Shown here one piece after another: positions 43,907-56,088 of a stretch of 64,000 nt of DNA; within the stretch, counting starts at the first letter, position 1; every line of letters starts with the position of its first letter. This DNA is from Maniola hyperantus (taxonomy: Eukaryota > Arthropoda > Insecta > Lepidoptera > Nymphalidae). Where the stretch lies: contig NC_048554.1 in the NCBI RefSeq assembly GCF_902806685.2, positions 11,284,001-11,348,000 of the forward strand. The letters are read 5' to 3'. The notes under the pieces were generated by a model. That model worked only from the letters and a program-made list of their open reading frames with translations, ran no database searches and had not been told where the DNA came from. The position numbers and the translations under genes were made by a program.

Positions 43907-44063
43907 AAAGTGCGAAAAGCCTCTCTTGGAACTTGAAAGACATTGACAGGGGGGCGCTGTCGCAGAACAAATTAGAATATTCAAACAAGAACAAAGGGGA
44001 CACTTGACGGCAAAGTTAGTTCCGATTTTCGCCTCGCGCCAAGATAGCCTTGTCGCACTGTAT
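43907..44063. mobile_element. Family N TIR element
   Basis: Internal GACAGGGGGGCGCTGTCG and the right end CCTTGTCGCACTGTA. The left tip is degraded. A partial copy is at 38,231-38,308. Confidence 0.65.
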
Positions 44064-44077
44064 GCTCGGCATTCACG

Positions 44078-44200
44078 ATATTATTTGAATCCAACGGCCC
44101 CTGCGACTCGCCTGATGCCGTCCGTCCACCTAGTCTTCCAACGCTGCGCATTTCGGTGCGAGGTCGTCATTTCAGCACCAAGGGACACCAACTTTTATCG
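44078..44200 (-). mobile_element. RTE-type 3' end, short fragment
   Basis: CCTGCGACTCGCCTGATGC-like and GGTGCGAGGTCGTCATTTCA blocks. Other tips of the same family: 14,302-14,375 (+), 22,698-22,762 (+), 43,131-43,215 (+). Confidence 0.5.
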
Positions 44201-44999
44201 GTTTTTAGATATATGAGAGTAGTCTAATTAAAGATAATAGAATTCAACGAAAAGTATAGATGGCAAGGTAATAGCGCCAGTGTTTTGGGCACAATGCCCA
44301 TAAATGACCATTTGGACGGCGTATATTTTTTGTAAAAATGTAACATGTACTTTTAAATATTATGTTTTAGTCATTGATAGTTTTTTACCCGGACATTAGC
44401 TAGTTCTGATAGCAAGGTGCTGTAAATTCTATCTGTAACTTTCACTCGCAAACTACGAACACACTTCTTGCACTAATTGTAATTACCTAACTATTTCTTA
44501 CGCGCTCTGATTTGAGATTGTTATTACGAGCAATTAAAAAGAAAATTAAGTAAGAACATACGATTTCTAAGTTAATATGTAATTTTATAGATAGGTAATT
44601 TACGTGAACACATTTTTTAATCTAAAATTATTTTTTAATTTAAATAATATATAGAAGTTGTATAATATTTTTGCCAGTACGTTATAATATCGCTGGGAAT
44701 AATGTTTGTGTTTACACTTTACAAGATATCTTAATATATTAATTATTAGATTAGCAACATTTCCATGATTCATTCATTTATTTTTATACTTTTATCTTTA
44801 ATATAAACCAACGAAAATAGCGATAAATAAAAATTAATCTAAATAGGTACGCAAAAGTAAGTACGAGACCGTCATATTAAAAATAAATGGCTCAGATGGA
44901 TATAATATGAGATATGCGAGCATCCATAATCCATATAGGATTAAAGTTGATCGCACATCTACTCGCCGTACCGCACGCGCTGCATTCAACCAGTCGTCG

Positions 45000-45235
45000 T
45001 TAGTGATCGTCGTCGTCAACTGATAGACATCCCACAGCTGGACATAAATCTTTTCCAAACGGCAAGGTTTTATGCCGTCTGGATGCAGCGTGTCCCTGCG
45101 ACTTGTTTGATGTTGTATCATGTCCATGTAGTTCGTGGGGGTTCCCCCAATGATACGCTTTCCGGTCTAAGGTCGCCATTTCAGCACCTTGGGACTCCAG
45201 CTCTGTCGATTCCACCGACCAGTAGGCAGTAGGTA
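45000..45235 (-). mobile_element. RTE-type 3' end, diverged
   Basis: Same order of blocks as the other copies (CCACAGCTGGACATA, then GGTCGCCATTTCAGCACC) with indels. Confidence 0.55.
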
Positions 45236-45299
45236 AAATATAATACATATTTTTTCTTAGATGATTTAAATAGTAAACAAGCCACCGCATTGGTCAACT

Positions 45300-45617
45300 G
45301 TTCATGGGCGGCGGTAATTACTTAACATCAGATGACCCACCTCCACGCTATTTTACGTACCGGACGTAGTAGCGGACTAACATGGAAGGGGTATGGCAGT
45401 TTTTATTAAACCCCTTTGGTTTCTACACGGTACCGGAACACTAAATCGCTTGGCGGCACGGCTTTGCCGGTAGGGTGGTAACTAGCCACGGCCGAAGCCT
45501 CCCACCAGACCAGACCAGAAATTAAGAAATTATTAAATTCCGAATCCCTGCCAGGAATCGAACCCGGGACCTCCCACTAATAAGACCACAGTGCTTACCG
45601 CTGCGCCAGGGAGGTCG
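45300..45617 (-). mobile_element. tRNA-derived SINE (family K), near full length
   Basis: On the minus strand the head reads CCTGGCGCAGCGGTAAGCAC (A box) and GGTTCGATTCCTGGCAGGG (B box), then the TTGGTTTC/GGCATCG body. Shorter minus copies of the body lie at 35,036-35,240 and 61,795-61,980. Confidence 0.7.
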
Positions 45618-45747
45618 TCAAAAATTTGCGGGACTTATACTACGCATGCTGCTAGAACTAGATGTGCGATCAGTTGAGAATTCGCATTTTAAATTCTGAT
45701 TTCTGTAATCTGTAGGCACCAGCGCAGCGTAACGCGCAATGTACATT

Positions 45748-45961
45748 CAGTTGATGGAGAGCGCGCGGCCGCGTATCACGCGTTGTGCGCGCTTGTAAAC
45801 TTTATCTTTTTCGAACTCACGCAAATATTTTTTCTTTTATCTTTAAAAAAAGAAAATAGGTTTACCGTTTACGAACTGGCAAAACGTGTGGTAGTGTTGT
45901 GATTCTTGTGGGCCTTTGTGAATTTGGAATCTTTTTTCATCTCATCTCGAGCCAAAGTAAC
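45748..45961 (+). promoter_or_regulatory. Candidate CpG-rich promoter and 5' untranslated exon
   Basis: A CpG-rich block (CGCGCGGCCGCG near 45,762) is rare in this AT-rich window and is not made of a repeat family seen elsewhere here. ATTCAGTTG at 45,746 holds the arthropod initiator core TCAGT, and GTAAGT at 45,962 is a consensus 5' splice site. No coding frame starts inside. If real, it is the first exon of a plus-strand gene with a long intron. Confidence 0.3.
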
Positions 45962-45967
45962 GTAAGT

Positions 45968-46841
45968 AAAGAAATGCTAATTTTTGAAATCTGATACAAT
46001 GTTATTGCAGTTATACTTTTGAAATTAACTGACAAACTGCGATGATTAAATCATGCATCCTTTTCCGGTCAGAAAATTGTAGAAAAGTAAACACAGATAA
46101 TAAATTGAAATATATATAAGTTTTGAAATTTGAATGCCACTGGGTACATTAGCAACAATTAAATAAAAATGTTAACTCTCTCTTTGTTTCGTTTTCCACA
46201 TAACACATTGCTGAGGGTTGGGTTGTGAGTTTGTGACCCCTTTCCATTAAATCACAATGGTAGAGATTTTTCTGGGCAATTACGGTAGTTATAATATATA
46301 TATAATAGTAATGTTACGCTTACATTGCTATTACGATTTATCACAGGTTTTTTCATTAGATTTGTGGATTAGTTCCAGTCCAGTTTTAGTCTTTTCAAGC
46401 TAAATCAAGCGTAGGCACCTACCTACCTTCCAAAGCAGTTTTGTGTGCTGCATCTAACATAAACTTTCTTCCGCTATAGAAATTCACATAATATTTTTCC
46501 TGGGTCTATAAGACGTTATTGGCCACGATTGTAATTATACAGTTGTCTAACCTCGGGCAATAGTAATTTATAGGCCATTTTGTTACAAGTTATCGAAAGA
46601 TCATCTAACTAAATGCTTTCTCCTTTTTTGTTATTGAGGTTTGTTTCATTATTTTACGAAAGATTAACATTTTCAGTGTTCACTTTCTTCAATTATGCAA
46701 TATGACTTTCAAACGAAATAAAAAGTTTCTAAAATTAAATAATTAGGCATCTATGTTCTGTGAAGTTTGACTTATATGATTTAGTGGTGCGACGTTCTGA
46801 AACAAATTTTTTCAATCTGATTTAAACCAATTTACATAATA
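45968..46841. other. No coding feature seen; possible intron start
   Basis: If the exon at 45,748-45,961 is real this is the 5' part of its intron. No family recognised. Confidence 0.35.
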
Positions 46842-46986
46842 TTATAGTCCGCACAAAATGACTCCTCAGCCTCACGCGCCATTTTAACTCTATTGGTCAA
46901 CTGTCATGTCAAAAGTATGGTTCACCTTTAAAATAAGGACTAAAATCGAACTTTTGACATGACATTTGACACAAAAAGTTAAAAGA
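46842..46986. mobile_element. Family C MITE, right tip lost
   Basis: TATAGTCCGCACAAAATGAC start and CATGTCAAAAGTATGG centre. The copy stops after CACAAAAAGTTAAAA without its right terminal repeat. Confidence 0.65.
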
Positions 46987-47702
46987 TTCAGGACAAATTT
47001 TCTGCGTATAAGACAAGATACACGTCTTCTTCCACGTGCTTTTCGCCTGCCGGATTTTCTTCTACCTACTTCTTGCGATGCTATCAGAAGTTATGTATAA
47101 TATTGTTTAGTTTTAATAAATAGTGTAGTAGATACTACACGTTAAGAATTAATTTAATCTAATAAAATGAGATCGAAAGTATTCAAATTTCAAAGAGCGT
47201 TAAGTGATTTACATGTATATTATTTTCATATTTTGGTTGTATTATTCTAATTTGTTCTGCAACACAGTCGTGAGCAGGCCTTGGACTGGCAAAAGTTTTG
47301 CGCTCTGATTTTTTTGTCGTTAGATTACACAGTTATAAATGCAACACGATAAAAAAGTTGGTAAACGGTTGTCGTTTTAGGTAATGGTAAATTTAACTTT
47401 GACGATTCGAATTGCTATATTTGAATGCGGGTGTTTATTAAAATTCCTATAGCTAATTGGCAATTTTAAAACCTTATTGCTCTATTAGGGCTACTTATTT
47501 AATTCCCGCATGATTTGGTATCGGAGTTAAATTACTTAACAACAATGCGGGCTCAGTATTTTACCCAAGTATTTTACGGAAGGATATTTTTTCGAAATAA
47601 TGCAGTTTAGCGTTTAAATAATCACATGCAGGCACCAAATATGGATAAACGAAGGGGAACACCTTTATGGTGAAACTACAGTTGCAGACATAGACATACA
47701 AC

Positions 47703-48013
47703 GGGTCTGAGCCGCTGGATTTAAACGGTAGGTACAAGACCGTGATATGTGGAAGTCCCTACAAGAGACCTATGTCCAGCAGTGGGTCTAACGGTTGATG
47801 ATGGTGATAATATTATGATGACAGTCATAGAAGAGAGATCTAAAATAAGTACATTATCATCATCATCAACCAATAGACGTCCACTGCTGGACATAGGTCT
47901 CTTGTAGGGACTTCCATACGCCACGATCTTGCGCCGCCTGGATCCAGCGGCTCCCTGCGACTCGTCTTATGTTGTCAGCCTAGTGGGGGGTCTTCCAACG
48001 CTGCGTCTTCCGA
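47703..48013. mobile_element. Two RTE-type 3' ends in tail-to-tail orientation
   Basis: A plus-strand tip (47,703-47,805) and a minus-strand piece (47,860-48,013) face each other across 55 bp. The inverted pair shares TCCCTACAAGAGACCTATGT. Confidence 0.6.
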
Positions 48014-49457
48014 GCTAGAACATACCATACACCAAAATATAGGAGTCCTAATGATTACATGCCGTATGTATCAATCAAACATACAGAATTGAAAGTGTTT
48101 ATGCAAATACCCATGGAAACTAAAAAAAAGAAAAAGATTTTACCGATGTGCAGCTAGCTCCCTACAAAGAATATGTATTTACATTAGACTACAGTTATTC
48201 TACTTTAAATGAAAGAGGCTTATGGGCTATCGAAAGTTATTGTAATTACTAAAAAAGTAAAAGTAAGCTCAAAGTGGCATTAAGTATGTAAGTATAAGTG
48301 TTACACATCTATCAGGAATTCTGGTATGTAAACCGTGAACACAATACTGGTATTGTGTGGCTTGTTTGACGATTGTCGTTGACAGATGACTCACGAAATA
48401 ACGGCTTTTCGAAGCTTGTGCCGTGCATTATCAATAGGCTCGCAAGTGGATTTGCTTTAGGAATCATTTACAATCCTAAAGCGCTCATCTCGACCCCAAT
48501 ACAAAACTTTCGACATATATCTCTACAATGCATTGTTTGAGAACTATTTGCCATGCTGTTTATTGAGGTTTCTCTTTTTCCTGACTTCCTTCTTCGAGAC
48601 CGATATTTTTTCCAAACTGATTCTGGCTCTCATGTTTTGTTTTTCTTTACATAAGGACTCTTTGTACTGTTTATAATATTTGCTAGACATAATATTGCTT
48701 GTTGATCATCATTGATCTGAAGCACTAATGATATAAATTTTCATTCTTCTTCATTAGATACCTTAAATTCTTTTTGATAAAGAATTCGTAAAAAGTTCTT
48801 ATATTGTAGATTTATACGATTATTATATGTGATTGATGTATACGATCACTGCAATCAAAGTTATTTGCAATATTTATGGTAGGTACTAGGTAGGCACACT
48901 TGCTAAAATTTGTCGTATCGACGTTATCATTATTGGTTTATATTTAAGTTTTTATCACATCTTTTTATAACATGAGCAGCAGCTGTTGATTGGTAATTTG
49001 ATTACTTCTGCGATTAACATTTTACAACGATGATAGGTAGTCATCGACTGTCAAATTAAGATTCATAGTAGGTATAATATGATTACATTTATAAGATTTG
49101 TTAACTAGATACGGTTTTAAGCAAGTTTATAACTTGTTCTTTGACTGGTCAGGTAAGTTTGACAAACAAGAATTTAACATGTCTACTGGTTGGCTAGCTC
49201 TCATCAATTTATCAGTCATCATCAATGTCAGAACAAGATCATGTTCTGCTTTGTAACATTTGTAATATTATTCTGAGATTGTAGTTTCATGGTACTCTTT
49301 GTCTTGAAAATAATTGCATTAAATATTGTAATCTGTGTTTCATATTGGTCTAACGAATTAATATTATAGTCCTGAAAAATAAATACCGTGATCTCTATTC
49401 TCTGCTGTACTATTTATAAAAAGACTAACTGGAAAAAATAGTTTTTGAGTTATCACT

Positions 49458-49524
49458 AAAATAATGCTACGTAAGAATAAGGTTTTTATTAGTTTATAGT
49501 TTGGTCGTACGTAGCATTATTTTT
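49458..49524. repeat. Hairpin with 16-bp arms and 35-nt loop
   Basis: AAAATAATGCTACGTA and its exact inverse. A 67-nt stem-loop of pre-miRNA size, but the loop is large and unpaired. Confidence 0.5.
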
Positions 49525-50152
49525 AATAGTAGGTAAGTTAAAAAATACTTCTTTAGAAATAGAACGGCAAATTAATATAATACATGTTGAAGCTTTTTGC
49601 TTCGATGTCATACAGCACAGATAGGTTATTGCATAAAATGATTCATACGAAGACTGTACGAAGATTATACTACAGGCAGAACAGGTAACACAAGATACTC
49701 AACTCAATATTGAAAATGCCAAGGTGAAGACTCTTCATTTAAATAGATTTTGACTGGTAGGTGACGTTTTAAATTAATGGTATGATCTGAAATATTATAT
49801 TTTAAATTTTAATTAAGACATCACTATATTTAAGTGAATTGTAAGACGAAAGAAGCAACAGATAACGAAACTTTCTCAAAATATATGTTCCAAATACAGA
49901 GGCATAAAGAGAAGTTTTTAATTTTATTACCCATTTTTATAATACTAAAAAGATAACAAGTACAATTAAAAACTAAAAAGTATAACTTTTTATATTTGAA
50001 AATGTTTAGTGCCACATTGAATTTATTTTCGAAAAAATGGCCTGTGTCACTCGATACGATAACATACAATAATTCCAACGTACCCCATATTATATCTAAA
50101 TCTGTTCGAGCATTTAGAAGTTATAGTCGAATAAAGAAACTCACATGCATAC

Positions 50153-50197
50153 AAAGAGTGTAATGTTTCATGAACCATGAAAACATTACACTCTTTT
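50153..50197. repeat. Near-perfect 20-bp-arm hairpin
   Basis: AAAGAGTGTAATGTTTCATG and CATGAAAACATTACACTCTTT (one-base offset) around a short loop. Confidence 0.6.
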
Positions 50198-50814
50198 TTG
50201 GACAGTAGTGTAAAAATGGCAAGTAACCATTCGTTTTTCTCAAGGTTGAGATTATATGTTTGCTAATTATTAGTTAATGATTTTATGTAATGATGCACAA
50301 ATAGCAGCAAAAACAAGTTTACTAACAATAATTTCGTTAATGACCTGATTAGCTTAACCGATATTTAACTTAAAATTAGTTTAACCGTTTTGATGATAAA
50401 TGCCTAGGCTCTGCGAAAACACGATTTAGTGCGACCGAATAATTCGTATGTCACTTTTATCAAAGACATGTGAACCGATTAGATACCCGTGTTTATTCAG
50501 TACAATGACAATAAGAGATAAGATCTAAGTTTGCTTTCTGAATTTCAAGAGTAGGTACCTTTGAAGGTTAATAAAACAACCGAAATGGGTTAAATACACC
50601 TGGTCACAAACCATAAGCAATTATAAAGAGTTCATAAAGTAATACCAACTTGGTAACAATCGGTATAAGAAGTTTAATTTATTGATGTATGGTTTATACA
50701 GAAATCACTTTCGAATATATAGACATCATGACCCGCTAAGTAGTGGTTTGGGTTTCTTCCATCTTTTCCATAATAAACAGGATATGAAAAGGATACCATT
50801 TTTTTAACGCTGGG

Positions 50815-51130
50815 AAATGCGTTTGTGCATCCCCCCTCCAGCCAGCCCAACCCAACCAGCCAGCCAACTAGAGGGAAGGCATGTGGGACTCGCCGGCCGA
50901 GAGGCGACCGGAATACCCACTAAAACCCAGCGGCGCTCCTGCGCGTCGCCTGACGACTGGGTCACGGGAACACCGAAGCAATCAACCGCGACCCAGCCAG
51001 CGACGTCCGTCGAAATTATTAGCCATGTTACCAGGGTGCACCGCCCCGAATACTGCTCTTCCCCTCGGATGCATCCAAAAGGGATCAACAGCACCCACGC
51101 ACACTGAGAGGTTACCTGGCTGGCACCCCA
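50815..51130. other. GC-rich island with overlapping open frames
   Basis: About 315 bp of sharply higher GC (CAGCCAGCCCAACCCAACCA, GGCGCTCCTGCGCGTCGCC), open in two plus frames and one minus frame. Low complexity at the left. Most likely part of a non-LTR element, but no diagnostic motif is present. Confidence 0.3.
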
Positions 51131-52289
51131 GTCCTGTAGTAATCTTAGTTAACCTGAGTGTAACTTTGTTAACACTAAAATAGACATCATTTATTTTAGT
51201 TTAAACGAAGTTTGATCATTTGTTTTACGAAAACCCTTAAACAATTTGAAAAGCCTTAGCTTAAAAATTTAATTTTGTTCCAGTATTTTTGTACAATTGA
51301 TTTGGCGCCAATAACACCATGAAATAAAAAACAAAAGAAAAACTGACAACGGAAATAGTAAACCACAGTGTTAAAGTTATATCTTGATTTATTTGCAAAC
51401 TGTTTCACGCTGAACTGAACGCATTAGTAAGTGATCTATTAATAGATAAGCTTGTTACAGTAGTTGCAGGGTTACAGTGTACTATTGACGACAGAATAAA
51501 TCGAATTAGCATTAGAAAAAGAATCGTGCAAAATGTTTCAAAAAAAAATGATGTAAGTCTTAAAAAATGAAGAATATAATAATAATAAAAAATAATAATT
51601 TAGATGGCCATTATTGTAATACCGAATTACTTAGGCACTTTAAAGTCCAAAAAAAAATATTAAAGGGTTAAAGAAAAACAAAATTAATAGTTGTTGCGTA
51701 AACTAAACTATAACAACGAAGGTTTTATACTTGAAATTGCGTTAAAATTTTAAAATATTTTTTCGTACTTTTTGCTTTATCTGTTTTTATTAAGGGCGTT
51801 GGTTTTGTAAGTCATCTGGCATCATCGATTGAGGTGATTCCGCTTCACAAGGTCACTAATATTAAGACTCTCTAACTAAAAGGTCCCAATTAACTTTTAA
51901 AACAAAACATTCCTTTGTCATGGATTCAAGGCCCACTCCTTCTTGCAAGCGTTGCTTTGTTCGTATCTAAACCGGCATGGTATTTTATACCTTATAACTG
52001 GACCGGAAAGTTGGGAATGAAACGAAAGGAAAACCTTGAGTTAAGTTATTTATTAGATACATGCTACATATTACTAGACTTATATTGAAAACTAACTTCA
52101 GACAGCGTTCTGGGCATCCTGCCTCGTTGCGGTGGTTTAGATGATATTTTCGATCTGTAATTTTTATGTTCTAGAATAAGTTTGGTATTTTTGTTTATAG
52201 TAAACTTCAGACGCAGAATTAAATTTTATTCAGACATAGATTGGGTAGGTACCTAATTTATATACATAATTATAAACAGCCATTTCATT
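51131..52289. other. No gene seen
   Basis: AT-rich intron-like or intergenic sequence, with AATAAT-rich runs near 51,570-51,600. Confidence 0.45.
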
Positions 52290-52480
52290 TCACTTCTAAA
52301 TATAAAAGGAAAAGTTGATTGACAGACTGATCTATCAATGCACAGCTCAAACTACTGGACGGATCGGGTTGAACGAACTTTTATCACGTCACCACATTCG
52401 TTGATATCTCCATGATAGCTATTTTGGCGTAGACATTCGCTGAGAAAGGATTTTTGAAAAATTCAGAACAGATAAAAATT
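52290..52480 (+). mobile_element. Family R element
   Basis: TATAAAAGGAAAAGTTGATT, CAAACTACTGGACGGATCGG and GAGAAAGGATTTTTGAAAAA. Minus fragments are at 29,940-30,050, 36,360-36,460 and 57,362-57,513; the last carries a (CAGT)n run (57,447-57,487). Confidence 0.6.
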
Positions 52481-53847
52481 TACAAAAAATATGGGTATCT
52501 GTTTTTGGCTTTACGAGTGTATCAATGATAATGCTTCCTCCGATTCAAAATATCATTGTATAGAAATCGTCCAGTGACAGTTTTATCATAAGTAGGTGTA
52601 TTTGATGTTTTACCTAATCATCATTAATGATTTATGGCTGAAGTTTAATTTACGTTGTAGCCAAGTGTTCAAATTTGATTTATCGTTGCTGGTAGTAAAA
52701 ATGAAATGAGATCGATAAGAAAAACTGTATTATAGGTTATCAGAATTGTAAACAATAGCGCTTCATCACATTTACCTACTTCCTTTAAAAAAGTGGTTAT
52801 CAAACAATAACTTTTTATCATTAGCCTGAATAACATACGCTATTAATTAATTATGTTATTGCTTATCACATGTAAATAAACAAGACTAAAAAACCTTTTC
52901 GGGGATTTTTTCTGTTTTCGAAACATTATAAGTACCTACTTAGGTACTTTTTTTTTATGAAATCGAATTTTCAACGAGTTTAAAGTATCTAAGTAACAAA
53001 AAACTTTTAATACTTATTATTTTCTCAGAGTTTATTAGTTTCAACAAATAATAAAGGTACAAAAGTTCACTTTATTTAAATACAGATGATGTCCACGGCT
53101 TCGCCCACGTGGATTTAGGTTTCTAAAAAACTCGAAGGAATTCTGATTTTCTGGAATAAAAAGTAGCCTAAGTCCGTTCCCGGGATGCAAGCTATCTTTA
53201 TACCAATTAATGTCCTCAAATCGGTTAAATGGATAGTGGATGAAAACAGACAGACACACTTTCGCATTTATAATATTGTATCATAATATGACAAGTAGTA
53301 TGGATTTCTGATAGAAAAAATATTCTTTTTTGGGTTAGGCCAGTTTAGTTCACATTCCACTGCAACAAGTTGATTAATTATGTCGGTCTATGAAAGTATG
53401 TATTAGGTTTAGTGTATACTTTATGCCTGTATACGGTTTTGTGAGCCCTTGGTCTAATTTGGTCTCTAGAATCAACTGCTGGGCTGATCGGAATTTGTAA
53501 TTTTTTCCAACTTATAAATAGCCATAAGCCCAGCCCATTGAATTGCAAATGTCGTATTTCCTGTTCCACATGGATATAAAATGGCTAAACTCAATGCTTT
53601 CCGAGTAGGCACCTGAATTCTTTAAGTAGGTAACTAAGTAAATAGTTACTTGTGTTGAATAAAACATGAACACTTGCCTCCAAAATCTTGGTGTGCGTTT
53701 AAACTTTACTTATAAAATAAAATAAAAATAAAAAAGCCTTTTATTCCTTACATTTTTAGAATAGTTTAAATTATCTATGTTTTGTTAGTTGGTTAGTTGA
53801 ACTTATAATTTAGTTGTTAGTATTGTTAGGATTATTATTACTATTCA

Positions 53848-54075
53848 TGCAAGGACCCCAGGTTGGGTTAAGGTCTCCTCCAAAGATGTCCATTTATCTC
53901 GTTCCTGCGCTATACGATCCCATTTCGGGCCAGCTGTTCTTAAGATCTCATCTTCCCATCTTGTCAGTGGTTTCCCCCTGCTCCTTTTGCCACGAGGGCC
54001 TCTCCACAGAGTTACTTTTGTTGTCCACCTCTGGTCTTTAAGTCTAGCCACGTGGTTGCCCATTTCCACTTAAGT
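53848..54075 (-). mobile_element. Second RTE-like lineage, C-terminal fragment
   Basis: GNHVARLKDQRWTTKVTLWR and RGKPLTRWEDEILRTAG with W.SLEET. It has the same layout as the common RTE copies but clearly different sequence. A shorter relative lies at 34,565-34,700. Confidence 0.6.
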
Positions 54076-54225
54076 TTTAGTGCATAATTTAAGGCGTCAG
54101 TGGCTTTTGTTATTGATCTTATTCTCGTGTGTCTTAAACTTTACTTATTATATACGAATCGATTTAAAACTTTGAACTAAATGAACTTTGCTTGGAGTTT
54201 CACTAAGTGATCAAATCAGTACGCT

Positions 54226-54476
54226 TATTATAAATGCGAAAGTGTGTTTGATTGTTGGTTTGTTGGTTTATTGGTTTGCTAGGTGCTGGTTTGTCCTTCA
54301 ATCACGTCGCAACGGTGCAAGGGATTGTCGTGATTTTTTGCATGGGTAATGGGTAGGTAAAGATAAAGACCTGCAGAGTGACATAGGCTACTTTTTATCC
54401 CGGAAAATCAAAGGATTCCTACGGGATTTTTAAAAAACCTAATTCCACGCGGATGAATTCGCGGGCATCAGCTAGT
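54226..54476 (+). mobile_element. Family I retroelement, longest copy
   Basis: ATTATAAATGCGAAAGTGTG at the start, a TTGGTTTGTTGGTT run, CCTTCAATCACGTCGCAACG, and the end GCGGGCATCAGCTAGT. Confidence 0.65.
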
Positions 54477-54482
54477 CAGAAA

Positions 54483-54785
54483 TAAAAAGATCCGTAGGAG
54501 AACCAGAGTTACCGACGTAACTCAACGGGTTGCTAAGCAGAGGTGGCAATGGGCAGGGCACATCGTTCGAAAAACCGATAGACGTTGGGGTCTCAAGGTG
54601 CTAGAATGGCGTCTTCGCACCGGAAAGCGCAGCGTTGGAAGACCCCTCACTAGATCGACGGACGACATGAAACGAGCAGCAGGGAGTCGCTGGATTCAGG
54701 CTGCGCAAGATCGTGGCTTGGAGAAGTCCTTACAAGAGACCTATGCTCAACAGTGGAAATCTATCAGTAGGGAATTCGACTGCAT
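54483..54785 (+). mobile_element. RTE-type 3' end
   Basis: Encodes RRTRVTDVTQRVAKQRWQWA and TGKRSVGRPLTRSTDDMKR in nearly one frame, then W.SLQETYAQQW. Follows directly after a family I element that ends at 54,476. Confidence 0.7.
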
Positions 54786-55056
54786 TTTCTTCTGAATTTT
54801 TTGTATCATGCCTTTTAGTACTTAGGTGGCAAACCAGAACAATTCACTTCGCCAGAAGTGTACTGGTTGGAACAAGCACAGGCAAACACAAAGGACTGTA
54901 GTAGGTAAGTATTTCATAAACAAAAGTTAAAGAGCGTGCATAATATCGGTACAAAGCGTAGTTAAGGCCATAGCAGACGCGATACTTTTAGCGTCAGCGA
55001 TCGGCGATTTAGTTGCTTTTCGGAAGCACGATGTCGCGATTCCGCACCACTCCGCA

Positions 55057-55365
55057 CATACAGGGTGTAACCAGAACGCTATCAAAAACGAAGACAGCTA
55101 GTACTGATAATTGCTGATGTGATACGACAAAAATAAAACGCGATTTAAAAAAAAAATCTATATTTTGCAAAAGTCCACGATATATTGCAAATAAAACATT
55201 TGAATGACGCTAGACGTCAACGAACTTTGCGTAAGTAGGCCACTCGGAGTCAATGCCGTGTCGTGAGTGGGGCATTGACCCGAGTTTTACATTGCGGGTT
55301 TGAAAAATACTAAATCTCTAAAACTACAAAATGAGGCAAATGGTTATTGGTATTGGGTGCGATTT
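55057..55365. mobile_element. Family J element, copy with empty family I site
   Basis: Starts ATACAGGGTGTAACCAGAAC and contains the intact ATATTGCAAATAAAAC site and the GACGCTAGACGTCAACG block. It sits between pieces of another repeat (54,967-55,056 and 55,366 on), so it probably inserted into that repeat. Confidence 0.6.
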
Positions 55366-55366
55366 C

Positions 55367-56018
55367 AATACAGTGATCGAACGCAGAAAGTCGTCGAGAC
55401 GCGAAGCGATATGGAAACAATCGCTAAAACCTGTGAAGCTTCTGCGAAGTCAATACAGCGATCGCACGCAGAAAGTTGTCAAAACGCGATGCAGCATCGA
55501 CGCAGTCGCAAAATCGTCGATCGCTGCTAAAAGCATGATGTCTGCTAAGACCCACAGCCACTCAATTCAACACCGCACCTACTCGTGTGACCGCACAGTG
55601 CTTGCATTGGTTTTCCATGAGCGTTTGCGTTGCTGTCATGCCACGCGTTCTCGGGATTGTCTTGCATAACGTTTGGGCTGTGAAAAGCTAGCAGACAGAA
55701 AGACAGACTGCCACACTTTTGCATTTATAATATTAGTATGGATAGTATGGATTTGAAAGTCACCAAAACGCGACGCAGGATATAAACAATTGCTAAAACA
55801 CGCGATTACAATACAGCGATCGCACGCAGAAAGTTGTCAAACTCAAAACGCGATACAGCATTGACGCAGTGGCAAAATCGTCGGTCGCAGCTAAAAGCAT
55901 GATGTCTGCTAAGACCCACAGCCACTCAATTCAGCACTGTACCGTGCGTGCATTGGTTTTCCATGAGCGTTTGCGTTACTGTCACGCCACGCTTTCTCGG
56001 GAATTGTCTTGCATAACG
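55367..56018. repeat. Direct duplication of an unclassified repeat
   Basis: Units of about 55,367-55,671 and 55,753-56,018 share GCGATCGCACGCAGAAAGTT, GCTAAAAGCATGATGTCTGC and TTGGTTTTCCATGAGCG in the same order. A family I end (55,672-55,745) separates them. An upstream piece of the same repeat may be 54,967-55,056. Frames of up to 112 codons occur but differ between the units. Confidence 0.65.
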
Positions 56019-56088
56019 CCGGCTCACTATCGAGATCGGGAAGTCGCCGGCTTGAATGCCAATGCTCCGTTTAATATTTAAACTTAGT

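Larger units (their letters stand above)
48014..50814. other. Largest stretch without recognised repeats or genes
   Basis: About 2.8 kb of AT-rich sequence with only short hairpins (49,458 and 50,153). The low repeat density compared with the rest of the window is notable. Confidence 0.45.

Noticed and set aside
49458..49524. microRNA precursor
   Set aside because: Only 16 bp are paired and the 35-nt loop is unstructured; no evidence of a mature arm.
50804..51183. Three overlapping frames of about 96-100 codons
   Set aside because: They overlap in both strands over a GC-rich, partly low-complexity block where stops are rare; no domain.
55300..55669. Overlapping plus frames of 76 and 112 codons
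   Set aside because: They lie in a duplicated repeat and the second copy does not preserve the frames.
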